Part shown: piece by piece, positions 9,060-17,545 of the stretch
Position numbering within the stretch: position 1 is the first letter of the stretch
Layout of the letters: each line of letters starts with the position of its first letter
From: Bacteroidota bacterium
GTDB lineage: Bacteria; Bacteroidota; Ignavibacteria; Ignavibacteriales; Melioribacteraceae
Assembly: GCA_021820065.1 (NCBI GenBank)
Contig: JAKAEE010000027.1
Coordinates: 1-40,564, forward strand
DNA: 40,564 nucleotides
Reading direction: 5' to 3'
Program-made: the position numbers and the translations under genes
Notes under the pieces: generated by a model
Database searches by the model: none
Seen by the model: the letters and a program-made list of their open reading frames with translations, nothing else
What the model was told of the DNA's origin: nothing

Positions 9060-10072
9060 AAATTATTGAGTGCGTTCCAAATTTCAGTGAAGGAAGAAAT
9101 CAAGAAACGTTTGAAGCAATTAAAGAATCGGTTGCCAAAGTTGAAAATGCAAAATTGTTGAGCTTAGAACCCGATGCGGATTACAACCGTGTTGTAGTTA
9201 CCTTAGCCGGAGATGAAGAAGGAATACTTAACGCAACTTTAAGCGCGTGTCGTGAGGCAGCGCAAAACATAGATATGCGAAGACATAAAGGCGAGCATCC
9301 GCGTCTTGGTGCTATTGATGTTGTTCCTTTCGTTCCCGTTGCAAATGTTACGACAGAAGAATGCGTGAAGATATCTGAAAAATTTGCCGAATTGATTTCC
9401 AAAGAGTTAAAGGTTCCCGTTTACCTTTACGAAAGCGCAGCACGGAAAGCAGACAGAAAAAGTTTATCGAGTATTCGGCAAGGCGAATACGAAGGACTTG
9501 AAGCCAAGTTGAGCGATCCAAACTGGGCACCGGATTACGGCGAGGCAGTTTTCAATCCTAAACTTGGAGCGATTGTAACCGGTTCCCGTTTCTTCTTGAT
9601 CGCTTACAATGTGAACATTAAATCGAATGATGTAAAATATTCGAAAGAGATTGGAGAAATTTTACGCGAAAGCGGTTACGCAAAGCGCGATGAGAAAGGC
9701 AACGTAATCAAAGTTGACGGCAAGACAGTTAAGGTTCCCGGCAGATTGAAAGAAGTTAAAGGCATGGGTGTCGCTCTCGAAAAATATAACATCACTCAAG
9801 TTTCGATGAACCTGACAAACTACAACGTAACACCGATGCACGTTGCGTTTGAAGAAGTGAAGAAAGAAGCCGCGCGGCTTGGCGTTGAAATCAACGGAAG
9901 TGAAATTGTCGGATTGGTTCCGCTTGAATCGATGCTGCAAGCCGGAAGATTTTATTCGGATGGAAAAGAAACCGACGAGAAGAAATTAGTTGGTCTCGCA
10001 ATCGAAAAGTTGGGATTGAGCGCGCTTCACCCGTTCAAACCGGAAGAAAAAATAATTGAGTACATGATTTAA
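9056..10072 (+). CDS. ftcD: Glutamate formimidoyltransferase
   Basis: Moves the formimino group of formiminoglutamate (the HutI product) to tetrahydrofolate, releasing glutamate. The N-terminus IIECVPNFSEGRN is the family signature, followed by DADYNRVVVTLAG and RRHKGEHPRLGAIDVVPF, which contains the catalytic/substrate His residues of the N-subdomain; the C-subdomain has NLTNYNVTPMH. At 338 residues it corresponds to the transferase half only; the cyclodeaminase is a separate downstream gene rather than a fusion as in animals. Overlaps hutI by four bases; 43 bases separate it from the cyclodeaminase gene. Confidence 0.95.
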   Translation: MKIIECVPNFSEGRNQETFEAIKESVAKVENAKLLSLEPDADYNRVVVTLAGDEEGILNATLSACREAAQNIDMRRHKGEHPRLGAIDVVPFVPVANVTTEECVKISEKFAELISKELKVPVYLYESAARKADRKSLSSIRQGEYEGLEAKLSDPNWAPDYGEAVFNPKLGAIVTGSRFFLIAYNVNIKSNDVKYSKEIGEILRESGYAKRDEKGNVIKVDGKTVKVPGRLKEVKGMGVALEKYNITQVSMNLTNYNVTPMHVAFEEVKKEAARLGVEINGSEIVGLVPLESMLQAGRFYSDGKETDEKKLVGLAIEKLGLSALHPFKPEEKIIEYMI

Positions 10073-10115
10073 TTCTGAGGAGCGAGCGACAAAGAATTAC
10101 AGAAAAGGAGAAAAA

Positions 10116-10748
10116 ATGAATTTATCAAAAACTTTACAAGAATATTTAACCGAATTGTCTTCCAACTCACCTACTCCCGGCGGAGGAAATGTTGCGGCGT
10201 TATGCGGAGCTCTATCGGCAAGTCTTGGAACGATGGTTTGCAATCTTACGATTGGGAAAAAGAAATATGCAAACGTTGAAAACGAAATGATCAGCGTTAA
10301 ACAAAAATTGGAATCATATCAAAAGACATTTGTCGAACTTGGCGCTAAGGACAACGCCGCATTTGAAAAAGTTATGGAAGCTTTCAAACTACCGAAAGAA
10401 ACCGATGCAGAAAAAGAAAGCCGCTCGAAAAAAATTGAAGAAGCAACTATTGGCGCCGCAGACATTCCTGCTCAAGTAATGAAGACATGTGCAGATATTC
10501 TTCCGTTGTTGAAAATTATAATCGATAAAGGAAACAGAAATTCGTTATCGGATGCCGGTGTAGCAGCGTCATTAATCGGCACCGCAGCAAAATCAGCTTA
10601 CTTGAATGTGATCATTAACTGTTCATCTCTCAGCAACCAAACGATTGCGCAAGAGATAAAGAAACGGGCTGATGTTTCGATAGAAGAGATTTCAAGATCG
10701 AGCGACTTTCTTGTTGAACAAGTTGTTAAGGCGATACAACCAGCATGA
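10116..10748 (+). CDS. fchA: Formimidoyltetrahydrofolate cyclodeaminase family protein
   Basis: Converts 5-formimino-THF to 5,10-methenyl-THF and ammonia, completing folate-dependent disposal of the histidine carbon. The 210-residue protein opens with the family pattern SNSPTPGGGNVAALCGALSA (about residues 16-35) and continues with a mostly helical fold including NRNSLSDAGVAASLIGTAAKSA, the usual second conserved block. An AAAGGAG ribosome-binding site sits just upstream of the ATG. It follows ftcD in the hut operon and its stop overlaps the ATG of the DUF1343 gene (ATGA), so all four genes may be one transcript. The symbol follows the monofunctional bacterial enzyme. Confidence 0.88.
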   Translation: MNLSKTLQEYLTELSSNSPTPGGGNVAALCGALSASLGTMVCNLTIGKKKYANVENEMISVKQKLESYQKTFVELGAKDNAAFEKVMEAFKLPKETDAEKESRSKKIEEATIGAADIPAQVMKTCADILPLLKIIIDKGNRNSLSDAGVAASLIGTAAKSAYLNVIINCSSLSNQTIAQEIKKRADVSIEEISRSSDFLVEQVVKAIQPA

Positions 10749-12070
10749 GGAATATATATGAAAAGTTACAGAGTGACAAAGTTATAGAGTTACAAAGTAA
10801 CGTCACGCGGAAAATCTTTGTCACTCAGTTACTCTGTCACTTTGTTCCTTGGCTATTCATCTTATTCATAATAACTCACACCGAAGTAAACGCCCAAAAA
10901 GTTTTGCTTGGAATCGACCTTCTTCAAAAAAATAATTTCACTTTGCTCGACGGCAAGAACGTCGGATTGATTACAAATCATACCGGCGTAAATTCCAAAC
11001 TAGTTTCAACTGTTAATCTTTTTAAGCAAGCAAAAAACTTTAAACTCGTTGCGGTCTTTTCACCTGAACACGGGTTGAAAGGAGTCGTGAGTTCAGGAAC
11101 ATCCTACGCAAGTCATACCGATTCACTTACTGGAATAAATTATTTTTCACTCTACGGCAAGACTAGAAAGCCAACAAAAGAAATGCTACGCGGTATCGAT
11201 GTGCTGGTTTACGACATTCAAGATATCGGCGTAAGGTCTTACACGTACATTTCTACTCTTGGTCTCGCAATGGAATCCGCTGCAGAAAATAAAATTCCAT
11301 TCATCGTTTTGGATCGACCGAATCCGCTTGGCGGCAGACGCATAGAAGGCAATATTGTTGAAGATGATTTCATTTCATTTGTCAGTCCTTACAAGATTCC
11401 ATACGTGTACGGTTTAACATGCGGTGAGCTGGCAACGATCATCAACTCGCGAAGTGCAATCGGAAACAAAACCAAATGCAAACTTCAAGTAGTTAAAATG
11501 GAAGGTTGGAAACGCGACATGCTTTTCAGCGATACCGGATTGATTTGGGTGCCGACTTCTCCGAATGTTCCGTACCAAGAAACTCCGTTTTATCTTGTCG
11601 GAAGCGGAGTGCTCGGCGAGCTTGTCGTATTTGGAATTGGAATCACCTACACACTTCCCTTTCAAACTTTTGCTGCCGAGTGGATTAACGCCGACACGCT
11701 TGCGGCAAATATGAACGCGCTGAATCTTCCAGGAGTTTTGTTCCGACCAATTTCTTACAAAGTTTTGTACGGCGACTGGCAAGATAAAATTCTGAACGGC
11801 GTGCAAATTCACATTACCGATTTTAGAAAAGTGAATTTGTTAACGCTTCAATTTTATTTCTTACAAGTGTATCATCAGCTTTATCCGGACATGAATCCCT
11901 TTACAATGGCAACGACAAACAGAATGAAAATGTTTGATCTCGTGATGGGAACCGATAAGGTTAGAAAGAAATTTTTAAAACGGTTCCGTGTTGATGATAT
12001 TGAAAAGTTTTTGAATAAAGATATCGGTTGGTTCAGAAAGCTTTCGAAGAGATTTTATTTGTATAATTAG
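10745..12070 (+). CDS. DUF1343 protein, NamZ-like exo-beta-N-acetylmuramidase
   Basis: DUF1343 proteins of the NamZ type release N-acetylmuramic acid from the non-reducing end of peptidoglycan fragments. Family motifs are clear: GLITNHTGV, FSPEHGLKG, DVLVYDIQDIGVRSYTY and FIVLDRPNPLGGRRIEGN, and the C-terminal half has LYPDMNPFTMATTNRMK. A hydrophobic export segment (about residues 36-53, ending VNAQ) follows an odd N-terminal extension of about 33 residues encoded by low-complexity inverted repeats. The ATG at 10745 overlaps the fchA stop. The better ribosome-binding site (GAGGAA) points instead to an ATG at 10758 in another frame that hits a TAG at 10785, suggesting that repeat insertion displaced the original start. 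The product is probably periplasmic or lipid-envelope associated. It ends 6 bases before the convergent Ig-like gene. Confidence 0.85.
   Translation: MRNIYEKLQSDKVIELQSNVTRKIFVTQLLCHFVPWLFILFIITHTEVNAQKVLLGIDLLQKNNFTLLDGKNVGLITNHTGVNSKLVSTVNLFKQAKNFKLVAVFSPEHGLKGVVSSGTSYASHTDSLTGINYFSLYGKTRKPTKEMLRGIDVLVYDIQDIGVRSYTYISTLGLAMESAAENKIPFIVLDRPNPLGGRRIEGNIVEDDFISFVSPYKIPYVYGLTCGELATIINSRSAIGNKTKCKLQVVKMEGWKRDMLFSDTGLIWVPTSPNVPYQETPFYLVGSGVLGELVVFGIGITYTLPFQTFAAEWINADTLAANMNALNLPGVLFRPISYKVLYGDWQDKILNGVQIHITDFRKVNLLTLQFYFLQVYHQLYPDMNPFTMATTNRMKMFDLVMGTDKVRKKFLKRFRVDDIEKFLNKDIGWFRKLSKRFYLYN
10764..10848. repeat. Low-complexity inverted repeat inside the DUF1343 N-terminus
   Basis: The left arm is built from variants of GTTACAGAGTGACAAAG and the right arm is its imperfect reverse complement (…TTTGTCACTCAGTTACTC…). 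A perfect 11-base pair of arms, GAGTGACAAAG, lies at 10771-10781 and 10816-10826, and the surrounding bases match imperfectly. The right arm also repeats a TCACT/GTTACT unit. The block encodes residues about 7-35 of the DUF1343 protein and looks unlike the flanking coding sequence. Confidence 0.7.
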
Positions 12071-12076
12071 TCGTGA

Positions 12077-13765
12077 TCATTTTTCAAATGAAATATTCAC
12101 ATCGCCAACAGGCCAGCGGGCGCGGAGATTGAGTGTGTCGGGATAGAATTTAAATTCTTCGGAATATGTGAATGGCTTAACAGTACCGAAATCATATTTC
12201 TTGTTATTGTTCCGATCGACAAAGCCCCATAACAAATATTTGCCCGGTACAACTTTTTTAAAATCGAAAGTTCGCTTTGTGCCAAGTTCACTTGTGTAAG
12301 ATAATTTTTTCTGTGCGGCATTCTGCAGAACCACAATTGTATTCAGCGAATCGCCAAGTTCCGAGACCGTGCCGGAAGCGCCGCTGAAATCGAGTTCGTT
12401 TGACGTTGTAAACTTGCTCTGGAAAACCGAATCAACCTTATTACCGTTTACATCGTAATATTTTTTCAGATCGACTTTCAATGTGTACTCGGCGCTTTGT
12501 TTCAATTTCGATTCAACGGAAACTACAAACGATGCGTCGTCATTCTTTTTCAGAATAAACGGATAATTGTTCCCCTTGGCATCCGTGACTGACGTTTTTT
12601 CTTTTATCAGCGACGAATCAATTCCGTTCGAGAAAGCCAGATTTATTTCCGGTTTTTCAAAATCAACTTTTCCTTCCGGCAGATCGCCATAAACTCTTCC
12701 CATTTTCAACGGAACCGTATCGCGTTCAGTTTTTAGCAGAAACGGAATCCGTTCGCTTTTATTCAAGTTGCCGCGCGTATCTTCAAAATTTCCGGCAGTC
12801 AACACCCATTCGCCCCTAGTATCCATTGAATCGGCAAACACCAGATAAAACTGATTCGGTTTTGAATCGCCTTTGAAAAAATATTTCGGAAAAACTTTTT
12901 TCTGATTGAGTGTATCAAGTGCGAAGAAGTTTTTTGTTGAAAGTTTTGTGCTGTCAACCGATTCAGTAAACTCTACTGCCAGACGGTGTTTGTCCTTCAT
13001 AAACACGTTTGAAATTTTCGGAGGGACTGTGTCCTCCAGCGTCAAAAAGAAATCCACGTTGTTAATCTCATTTTCCTTTTCGCTCAACTCAACTTTCTTG
13101 AACTGCACGCCTACTTCATCACTATTCTTTTGATAAAGCAAATCTTTAATCCTATCCCGAATGGCAAAGACCTCGTACTCGCCTTCACCGAGTCCAACTA
13201 AAGTGTACTTGCCGTTTTTACCAACTTGGGAAATGTAATCCGGTTTTTGTTTTGTTGGATCAATCTCACCTTCATTTTTCCGGTAAGCGAAAATCATAAC
13301 ACCGGTTGGACTATTGTCATAAACTTTGCCGTCAATCTTACCTTTATCAATTTTGTTCCCTGTGGAAAACGCAAATGTAAACGGCTCCGCCATTCTGTTT
13401 CCGTTGTTGATATCTCTCGCATCTGTGCCAACTGAAATGGTGTAAGTTGTGTTCTTCTTTAAGGAATCTTTGAAATAAACCGTGAGCGTCTTGCCGCTCC
13501 AGTCGTATCCAAATCCTTTTTGAACAGAAGGAGAAACAAAAATTGCGTTCTGTACAGATCGCTTTTCAACATATTCGCTAAACGTTATTTCAAAATAATT
13601 TTCTTTGTACTGCGTTGTGCCGTCCGATGGATTCACTTCAATAATTTTTGGCGGGATTGTATCAATCTCTCCCCCCCCTGGCGGCAATTGATTTGCGCAC
13701 TTCACAAAAAGGAAAGAAAAAATAATTGTGATGCCGGTTAAAATTAATTTTGACTTCTTCGCCAT
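12077..13765 (-). CDS. Lipoprotein with bacterial Ig-like (SbsA/Big_5-type) domains
   Basis: 562 residues. The N-terminus (MAKKSKLILTGITIIFSFLF then VKC) has a lipobox with Cys at residue 23, followed by ANQLPPGGGEIDTIPPKI. The first domain (about 35-135) has the Ig-like pattern PPKIIEVNPSDGT…FSEYVEKRSVQNAIFVSP…YTISVGTDARDINNGN, typical of Big_5/SbsA Ig-like domains. A carboxypeptidase-regulatory-like segment (KIDGKVYD…YTLVGLGEGEYEVFAIRD) follows, then a second Ig-like repeat starting TVPPKISNVF, and a beta-rich tail with RDNNKKYD-like turns (FVDRNNNKKYDFG). It is probably a cell-surface lipoprotein; no enzymatic function is apparent. Its start overlaps the mltG 3' end by 22 bases, so they are probably in one transcript. 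Confidence 0.8.
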   Translation of the reverse strand: MAKKSKLILTGITIIFSFLFVKCANQLPPGGGEIDTIPPKIIEVNPSDGTTQYKENYFEITFSEYVEKRSVQNAIFVSPSVQKGFGYDWSGKTLTVYFKDSLKKNTTYTISVGTDARDINNGNRMAEPFTFAFSTGNKIDKGKIDGKVYDNSPTGVMIFAYRKNEGEIDPTKQKPDYISQVGKNGKYTLVGLGEGEYEVFAIRDRIKDLLYQKNSDEVGVQFKKVELSEKENEINNVDFFLTLEDTVPPKISNVFMKDKHRLAVEFTESVDSTKLSTKNFFALDTLNQKKVFPKYFFKGDSKPNQFYLVFADSMDTRGEWVLTAGNFEDTRGNLNKSERIPFLLKTERDTVPLKMGRVYGDLPEGKVDFEKPEINLAFSNGIDSSLIKEKTSVTDAKGNNYPFILKKNDDASFVVSVESKLKQSAEYTLKVDLKKYYDVNGNKVDSVFQSKFTTSNELDFSGASGTVSELGDSLNTIVVLQNAAQKKLSYTSELGTKRTFDFKKVVPGKYLLWGFVDRNNNKKYDFGTVKPFTYSEEFKFYPDTLNLRARWPVGDVNISFEK

Positions 13766-14781
13766 GCTCTGTAATGACTCACGTTAGTGTTATGTTCGTC
13801 AAGCGTCTTTGCAAAGATATGATTGCCGTTTCCATTTGCAACAAAATATAAAAAATTGTTTTTCTCCGGATACAGTGCAGCCATAATTGCGTCTTTGCCC
13901 GGGTTGTTAATCGGTCCCGGCGGAAGTCCGGGATACAAATACGTGTTGTATTTAGATTTGATCTGCAAATCTTTAAGCACAACTTTGCTGCGGTGTTTGT
14001 CTCTTATCAAATATTGAATTGTGGGATCGGCTTGAAGAGGCATTCCCTTTTTCAAACGATTCACATAGACGCCGGCAATTGTTTTGAATTCTGGTACGTA
14101 GTTGGATTCGCCGTCAACAATCGAAGCAAGTGTGAGTATCTGATGCTTCGTCATTCCAAGTTTATCCATTTGTTTCTGAACTGCCGGAGTAAAAAGTTTG
14201 TCCATGTGAATTTTTAATCTTCGCAACACTTCTTCTGCCGTTGCATCGGAATAGAAATAGTACGTTTCCGGTAGAAGATAACCCTCGAGATTATCAACGT
14301 TCAATCCTAGTGATACAATGAACGATCTGCTCTTGCTCAACTCCATCACTTTTGATGAATCAATATTGAGATCGCGTTTCAGAATTTGTGCAACTTCGAT
14401 TTGCGAACTTCCTTCAGGAATTGTTACTTTGACCTCCAGCATCGTTGTACCGCTGATAAGCAGATTGACCAACTTAACGTAGCTCAGTCCGTTTGGAATT
14501 TTATATCTGCCGGCTTTTATTTTCTTTTCAGCCCCGAACAGGTAAGAAATAATTTTCATGTTGGTTCGATTTGGAATCACCTCGTGTACATACAGCGAAT
14601 CAATCACAGTTGAAAGCGTTGCGCCGTGCGGAATGTCTATTACGACCGGTTCAGGTTGCTTATAATAGTTCGGTGTGAAGAAAATAAAAATTAAGAAACC
14701 AAGAGCAAATACAAAGAATGAGAGAACCAGAAAGAATTCCGACTTGCTTAGTAAGTGTATTTTATTTTTTCCGTTTGCCAA
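13744..14781 (-). CDS. mltG: Endolytic murein transglycosylase MltG (YceG-like)
   Basis: Inner-membrane lytic transglycosylase that cuts nascent glycan strands and sets their length. The 345-residue protein has an N-terminal membrane segment (about 15-34, FFLVLSFFVFALGFLIFIFF), a LysM-like region (about 45-115), and the YceG catalytic block: LASIVDGESN (around residue 220, corresponding to the family's SIVEKE(T) with the second acidic residue kept), IAGVYVNRLKKGMPLQADPTI and LPPGPINNPGKDAI. Upstream lies an 80-base gap to tsaD; downstream it overlaps the Ig-like lipoprotein gene by 22 bases. The enzyme acts on peptidoglycan, as does the nearby but convergent NamZ-like gene. Confidence 0.95.
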   Translation of the reverse strand: MANGKNKIHLLSKSEFFLVLSFFVFALGFLIFIFFTPNYYKQPEPVVIDIPHGATLSTVIDSLYVHEVIPNRTNMKIISYLFGAEKKIKAGRYKIPNGLSYVKLVNLLISGTTMLEVKVTIPEGSSQIEVAQILKRDLNIDSSKVMELSKSRSFIVSLGLNVDNLEGYLLPETYYFYSDATAEEVLRRLKIHMDKLFTPAVQKQMDKLGMTKHQILTLASIVDGESNYVPEFKTIAGVYVNRLKKGMPLQADPTIQYLIRDKHRSKVVLKDLQIKSKYNTYLYPGLPPGPINNPGKDAIMAALYPEKNNFLYFVANGNGNHIFAKTLDEHNTNVSHYRAWRRSQN

Positions 14782-14861
14782 TCTTCCCTCGTTTCAGACG
14801 CTTAAATATAGAATTTTTAATAATGCTAAACTGATTAACCACCGGGAAATTTGCTGCTGAT

Positions 14862-15878
14862 TTATTTGATGAATGAATAGTCGCTTAAACTCGGATAAGC
14901 ATTGAAACCATATTCGTATTTAATTCCGGCTTGATGAAGCTTGAGACCGCGGTAAGCGATCATTGCACCGTTATCGCCGCAATATTCCAACGAAGGAATT
15001 ACCAATTTCTTTTTGTAGCGGTTCGATAGTTTTTGAAATTCGTCCCGCAGCATTTGATTTGCCGCTACGCCGCCTACAAGCGAGATCGAATTGACTTTGA
15101 AGTTCTGCAAAGCTTTTTCTGTTTTATCGATCAAAGCTTTTACAGCGGAATACTGGAAAGCTGCTGCAATTAACGGAAGATCATTCGCCGGAATTTTAGA
15201 TGCGTCTCCATATTCTTTTTGAATAAAACGTAACACGGAAGTTTTCAAACCGCTGAATGAGAAATCAAATTCATTTTTGCATTGCGCAACGGGAAAGTTT
15301 GCGAAATCAGTGCGTTGATTTAATGATGCATGTTGAATCTGAGGTCCACCTGGGTAACCAAATCCCAACAGTTTGGAAATTTTATCGAATGCTTCGCCGG
15401 CTGCGTCATCAATTGTTGAACCGAGCTTTAAAATTTCCGTATCACTCTTAACCAAGAGCAGCAAAGTGTGTCCGCCGGAAACAACAAGACACAAATACGG
15501 AAATTTAGGTTTGTCTTTCATCAGAAATCCGGAGAAAATGTGTCCTTCGATGTGGTTGACGGCAACAAAAGGTTTCTTGAGCGAGAATGATAATCCTTTC
15601 GCAAATGTGAGTCCAACTAACAATGCGCCGATTAAACCGGGACCAGCAGTGGCGGCAACTAATTCAATTTGATTGAGCGAAATTTTTGAATCTTGAAGCG
15701 CTTTCTTAACCAGAGGCAAAATAATTTGCAGATGCGCGCGACTCGATAGCTCCGGCACAACACCGCCAAAGACATTATGAATATCCTGGGATGATACAAG
15801 ATTGTACAGAAGATTTCCGTCGGACAGAATTGCTACGGAAGTTTCGTCGCAAGAACTTTCTATGCCTAGAACATTCAT
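14862..15878 (-). CDS. tsaD: tRNA N6-adenosine threonylcarbamoyltransferase TsaD
   Basis: Transfers the threonylcarbamoyl group to A37 of ANN-decoding tRNAs (t6A) with TsaB and TsaE. Family signatures are plain: LGIESSCDETSVAI at the N-terminus, the metal-binding H-x3-H at His109/His113 (VNHIEGHIFSGF), LCLVVSGGHT and GFGYPGGPQI. At 338 residues it is normal. The gene starts within the stop of the proline dehydrogenase gene (TGATG), indicating translational coupling. tsaB, tsaC and tsaE are not in the window. Confidence 0.97.
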   Translation of the reverse strand: MNVLGIESSCDETSVAILSDGNLLYNLVSSQDIHNVFGGVVPELSSRAHLQIILPLVKKALQDSKISLNQIELVAATAGPGLIGALLVGLTFAKGLSFSLKKPFVAVNHIEGHIFSGFLMKDKPKFPYLCLVVSGGHTLLLLVKSDTEILKLGSTIDDAAGEAFDKISKLLGFGYPGGPQIQHASLNQRTDFANFPVAQCKNEFDFSFSGLKTSVLRFIQKEYGDASKIPANDLPLIAAAFQYSAVKALIDKTEKALQNFKVNSISLVGGVAANQMLRDEFQKLSNRYKKKLVIPSLEYCGDNGAMIAYRGLKLHQAGIKYEYGFNAYPSLSDYSFIK

Positions 15879-16783
15879 CAGTTCAACGAAAAAATACTTT
15901 TAGTGATATACCATGCAACTTGCGGATTTTCCTGAAGCCGGCGGATCGAATACTTATACCAATGTTCTCCGAACGGGACATAAATTCTTACCTTATAACC
16001 ATCAGCATTAATCTTATCGCGCAAATCTTCTTTAACACCGTAGAGCATCTGGAATTCAAATTTATTTTTCGGAATGTTCAACCGTTTGATCAATTCATAA
16101 GCGCCGTCAACTAAATAATTATCGTGAGTAGCAATGCCGACGTAATTTCCATTCTTGAGCATTGTTTCCAGAAGCTTCAGATAATTATCTCTAATCTGCT
16201 GCCGCTCCTTGAAAGCAATTTCTTCCGGTTCAACATAAATTCCTTTGCACAAACGGTAATGAGTTCCGAGATCGTTCTGCCTCTTTACGTCATCATAAGT
16301 TCTCTTTAGATACGCTTGAACGACCACTCCAACATTGGAGTATTTCTCTTTCAGTTTGTTATGAAGTTCAAATGTGAGCGTTGTGGTCGGAGAATTTTCC
16401 ATATCGATCCGGACAAAGTTGTTGTAGCTTTTTGCTCTTTCCAAAATTTCAGAAACTTGATCGTAGCAAAATTTTGAATCCATCATCAAGCCAACCTGCG
16501 TTGGTTTAAGCGATAAGTTTGCATCAAGTTTGTTTTGATTGATTGCATCAAGGACTGCCAAACATTCCTTTTTCGCTTCCTCTGATTCCCGTTTGGATGT
16601 AACAGCTTCACCGAGAACGTCAATTGTCGTAGCTATGCCTTTGGCATTCAATTCTTTGGTAACTCTGACCGCATCTTCTAATTTTTCTCCTGCTATGTAT
16701 CTTTTTGCAAATACATGAACAACCGGTTTGGGCAGGACTTTTACAAAATTCACAATTGCATGATTAAGAGTTTTCAAGTTCAC
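15878..16783 (-). CDS. Monofunctional proline dehydrogenase
   Basis: FAD enzyme that oxidises proline to 1-pyrroline-5-carboxylate and passes electrons to quinone. The 301-residue size matches monofunctional bacterial PRODH rather than the PutA fusion. Visible landmarks: SLKPTQVGLM (about 96-105), VRIDMENSPTTT (about 123-134), VVVQAYLKRTYDDV, CKGIYVEPEEIAF, ATHDNYLV, FEFQMLYGV and the C-terminal YVPFGEHWYKYSIRRLQENP, whose YxxRRLxE binds the substrate carboxylate. The P5C dehydrogenase partner is not in the window. Together with the hut genes it suggests amino-acid use as a carbon/nitrogen source. Coupled to tsaD by a one-base overlap. Confidence 0.93.
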   Translation of the reverse strand: MNLKTLNHAIVNFVKVLPKPVVHVFAKRYIAGEKLEDAVRVTKELNAKGIATTIDVLGEAVTSKRESEEAKKECLAVLDAINQNKLDANLSLKPTQVGLMMDSKFCYDQVSEILERAKSYNNFVRIDMENSPTTTLTFELHNKLKEKYSNVGVVVQAYLKRTYDDVKRQNDLGTHYRLCKGIYVEPEEIAFKERQQIRDNYLKLLETMLKNGNYVGIATHDNYLVDGAYELIKRLNIPKNKFEFQMLYGVKEDLRDKINADGYKVRIYVPFGEHWYKYSIRRLQENPQVAWYITKSIFSLN

Positions 16784-16869
16784 ACCTAGATTTGAAAAAT
16801 GTTGATCAAAAATTAGCCCAAGACATGTTAGAAATCAAGGAAGGATATTTTTGTCGGTATAAACTTATT

Positions 16870-17475
16870 CTATTTGAATAACGATTGAATTACAGTTAGG
16901 ATAAAGTTGCACTTCGATTCAAAGTCGGCGACAGTGCCGTTATTTTCGATGATGAAGTCGGCGAGCTTTTTCTTTTTTTCATCTGGCATCTGGTTAGCAA
17001 TGATCGATTTCACCTTTTGCTCTGTAACGCAGTCGCGTGTTAGAACACGATTAACGCGCAAGTTTTCATCGGCACAAATTAAAATCACGTGATCAAATTC
17101 GTCGCGGATAGCAGCTTCAAAAACTAGAGCGGATTCAACAAACACAATATTGTGATTCTTGAAGTAACTCCTGGTAAGTTCTTTTATTTTCTTAATTGTA
17201 ACCGGGTGAACGATCGAGTTGATCTTCTTAACATTCGTTGCATTGCTAAAAACCTTTTTGCTCAAATATTCTATGTTGAGATTTCCGTTCACAAACGATT
17301 CGTTACCAAATTCTTTTATAATACTTTTTCGAATGGAAGGATCAGTCTTCATCAATTCTTTTGCAAGAATGTCTGCGCGAATCAGCGGAAAACCTCTATG
17401 CTCAAAAAAATCGCTCGCAAGTGATTTACCGGATCCGATTCCCCCGGTAATTGCAATGCTTATATTCTTTTTCAT
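16870..17475 (-). CDS. coaE: Dephospho-CoA kinase
   Basis: Phosphorylates dephospho-CoA at the 3'-OH of ribose, the last step of CoA synthesis. The P-loop GGIGSGKS is at residues 11-18, followed by FEHRGFPLIRADILAKEL (nucleotide/lid region) and a C-terminal NNGTVADFE segment typical of CoaE. I start at the ATG at 17475 (MKKNISIAITGG). A longer frame to 17514 exists, but its first 13 codons would lie inside the rny terminator hairpin, so they are very unlikely to be translated. Length is 201 residues, as expected. Confidence 0.94.
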   Translation of the reverse strand: MKKNISIAITGGIGSGKSLASDFFEHRGFPLIRADILAKELMKTDPSIRKSIIKEFGNESFVNGNLNIEYLSKKVFSNATNVKKINSIVHPVTIKKIKELTRSYFKNHNIVFVESALVFEAAIRDEFDHVILICADENLRVNRVLTRDCVTEQKVKSIIANQMPDEKKKKLADFIIENNGTVADFESKCNFILTVIQSLFK

Positions 17476-17487
17476 ACTGATAAAAAT

Positions 17488-17534
17488 AAAAAACCCGAAT
17501 TTGCCGGATAGCACAACTCAACATTCGGGTTTTT
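17488..17534 (-). terminator. Rho-independent terminator after rny
   Basis: On the minus strand the arms AAAACCCGAAT and ATTCGGGTTTT pair around a loop of about 22 bases and run into a T-rich tail (TTTTTTATTTTT). It sits 12 bases after the rny stop and 13 bases before the coaE ATG, separating the two transcripts. Confidence 0.8.
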
Positions 17535-17545
17535 CAGTTTAAGTT

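Noticed and set aside
17476..17514. Longer coaE start adding 13 residues
   Set aside because: The extra codons lie within the rny terminator hairpin and T run.
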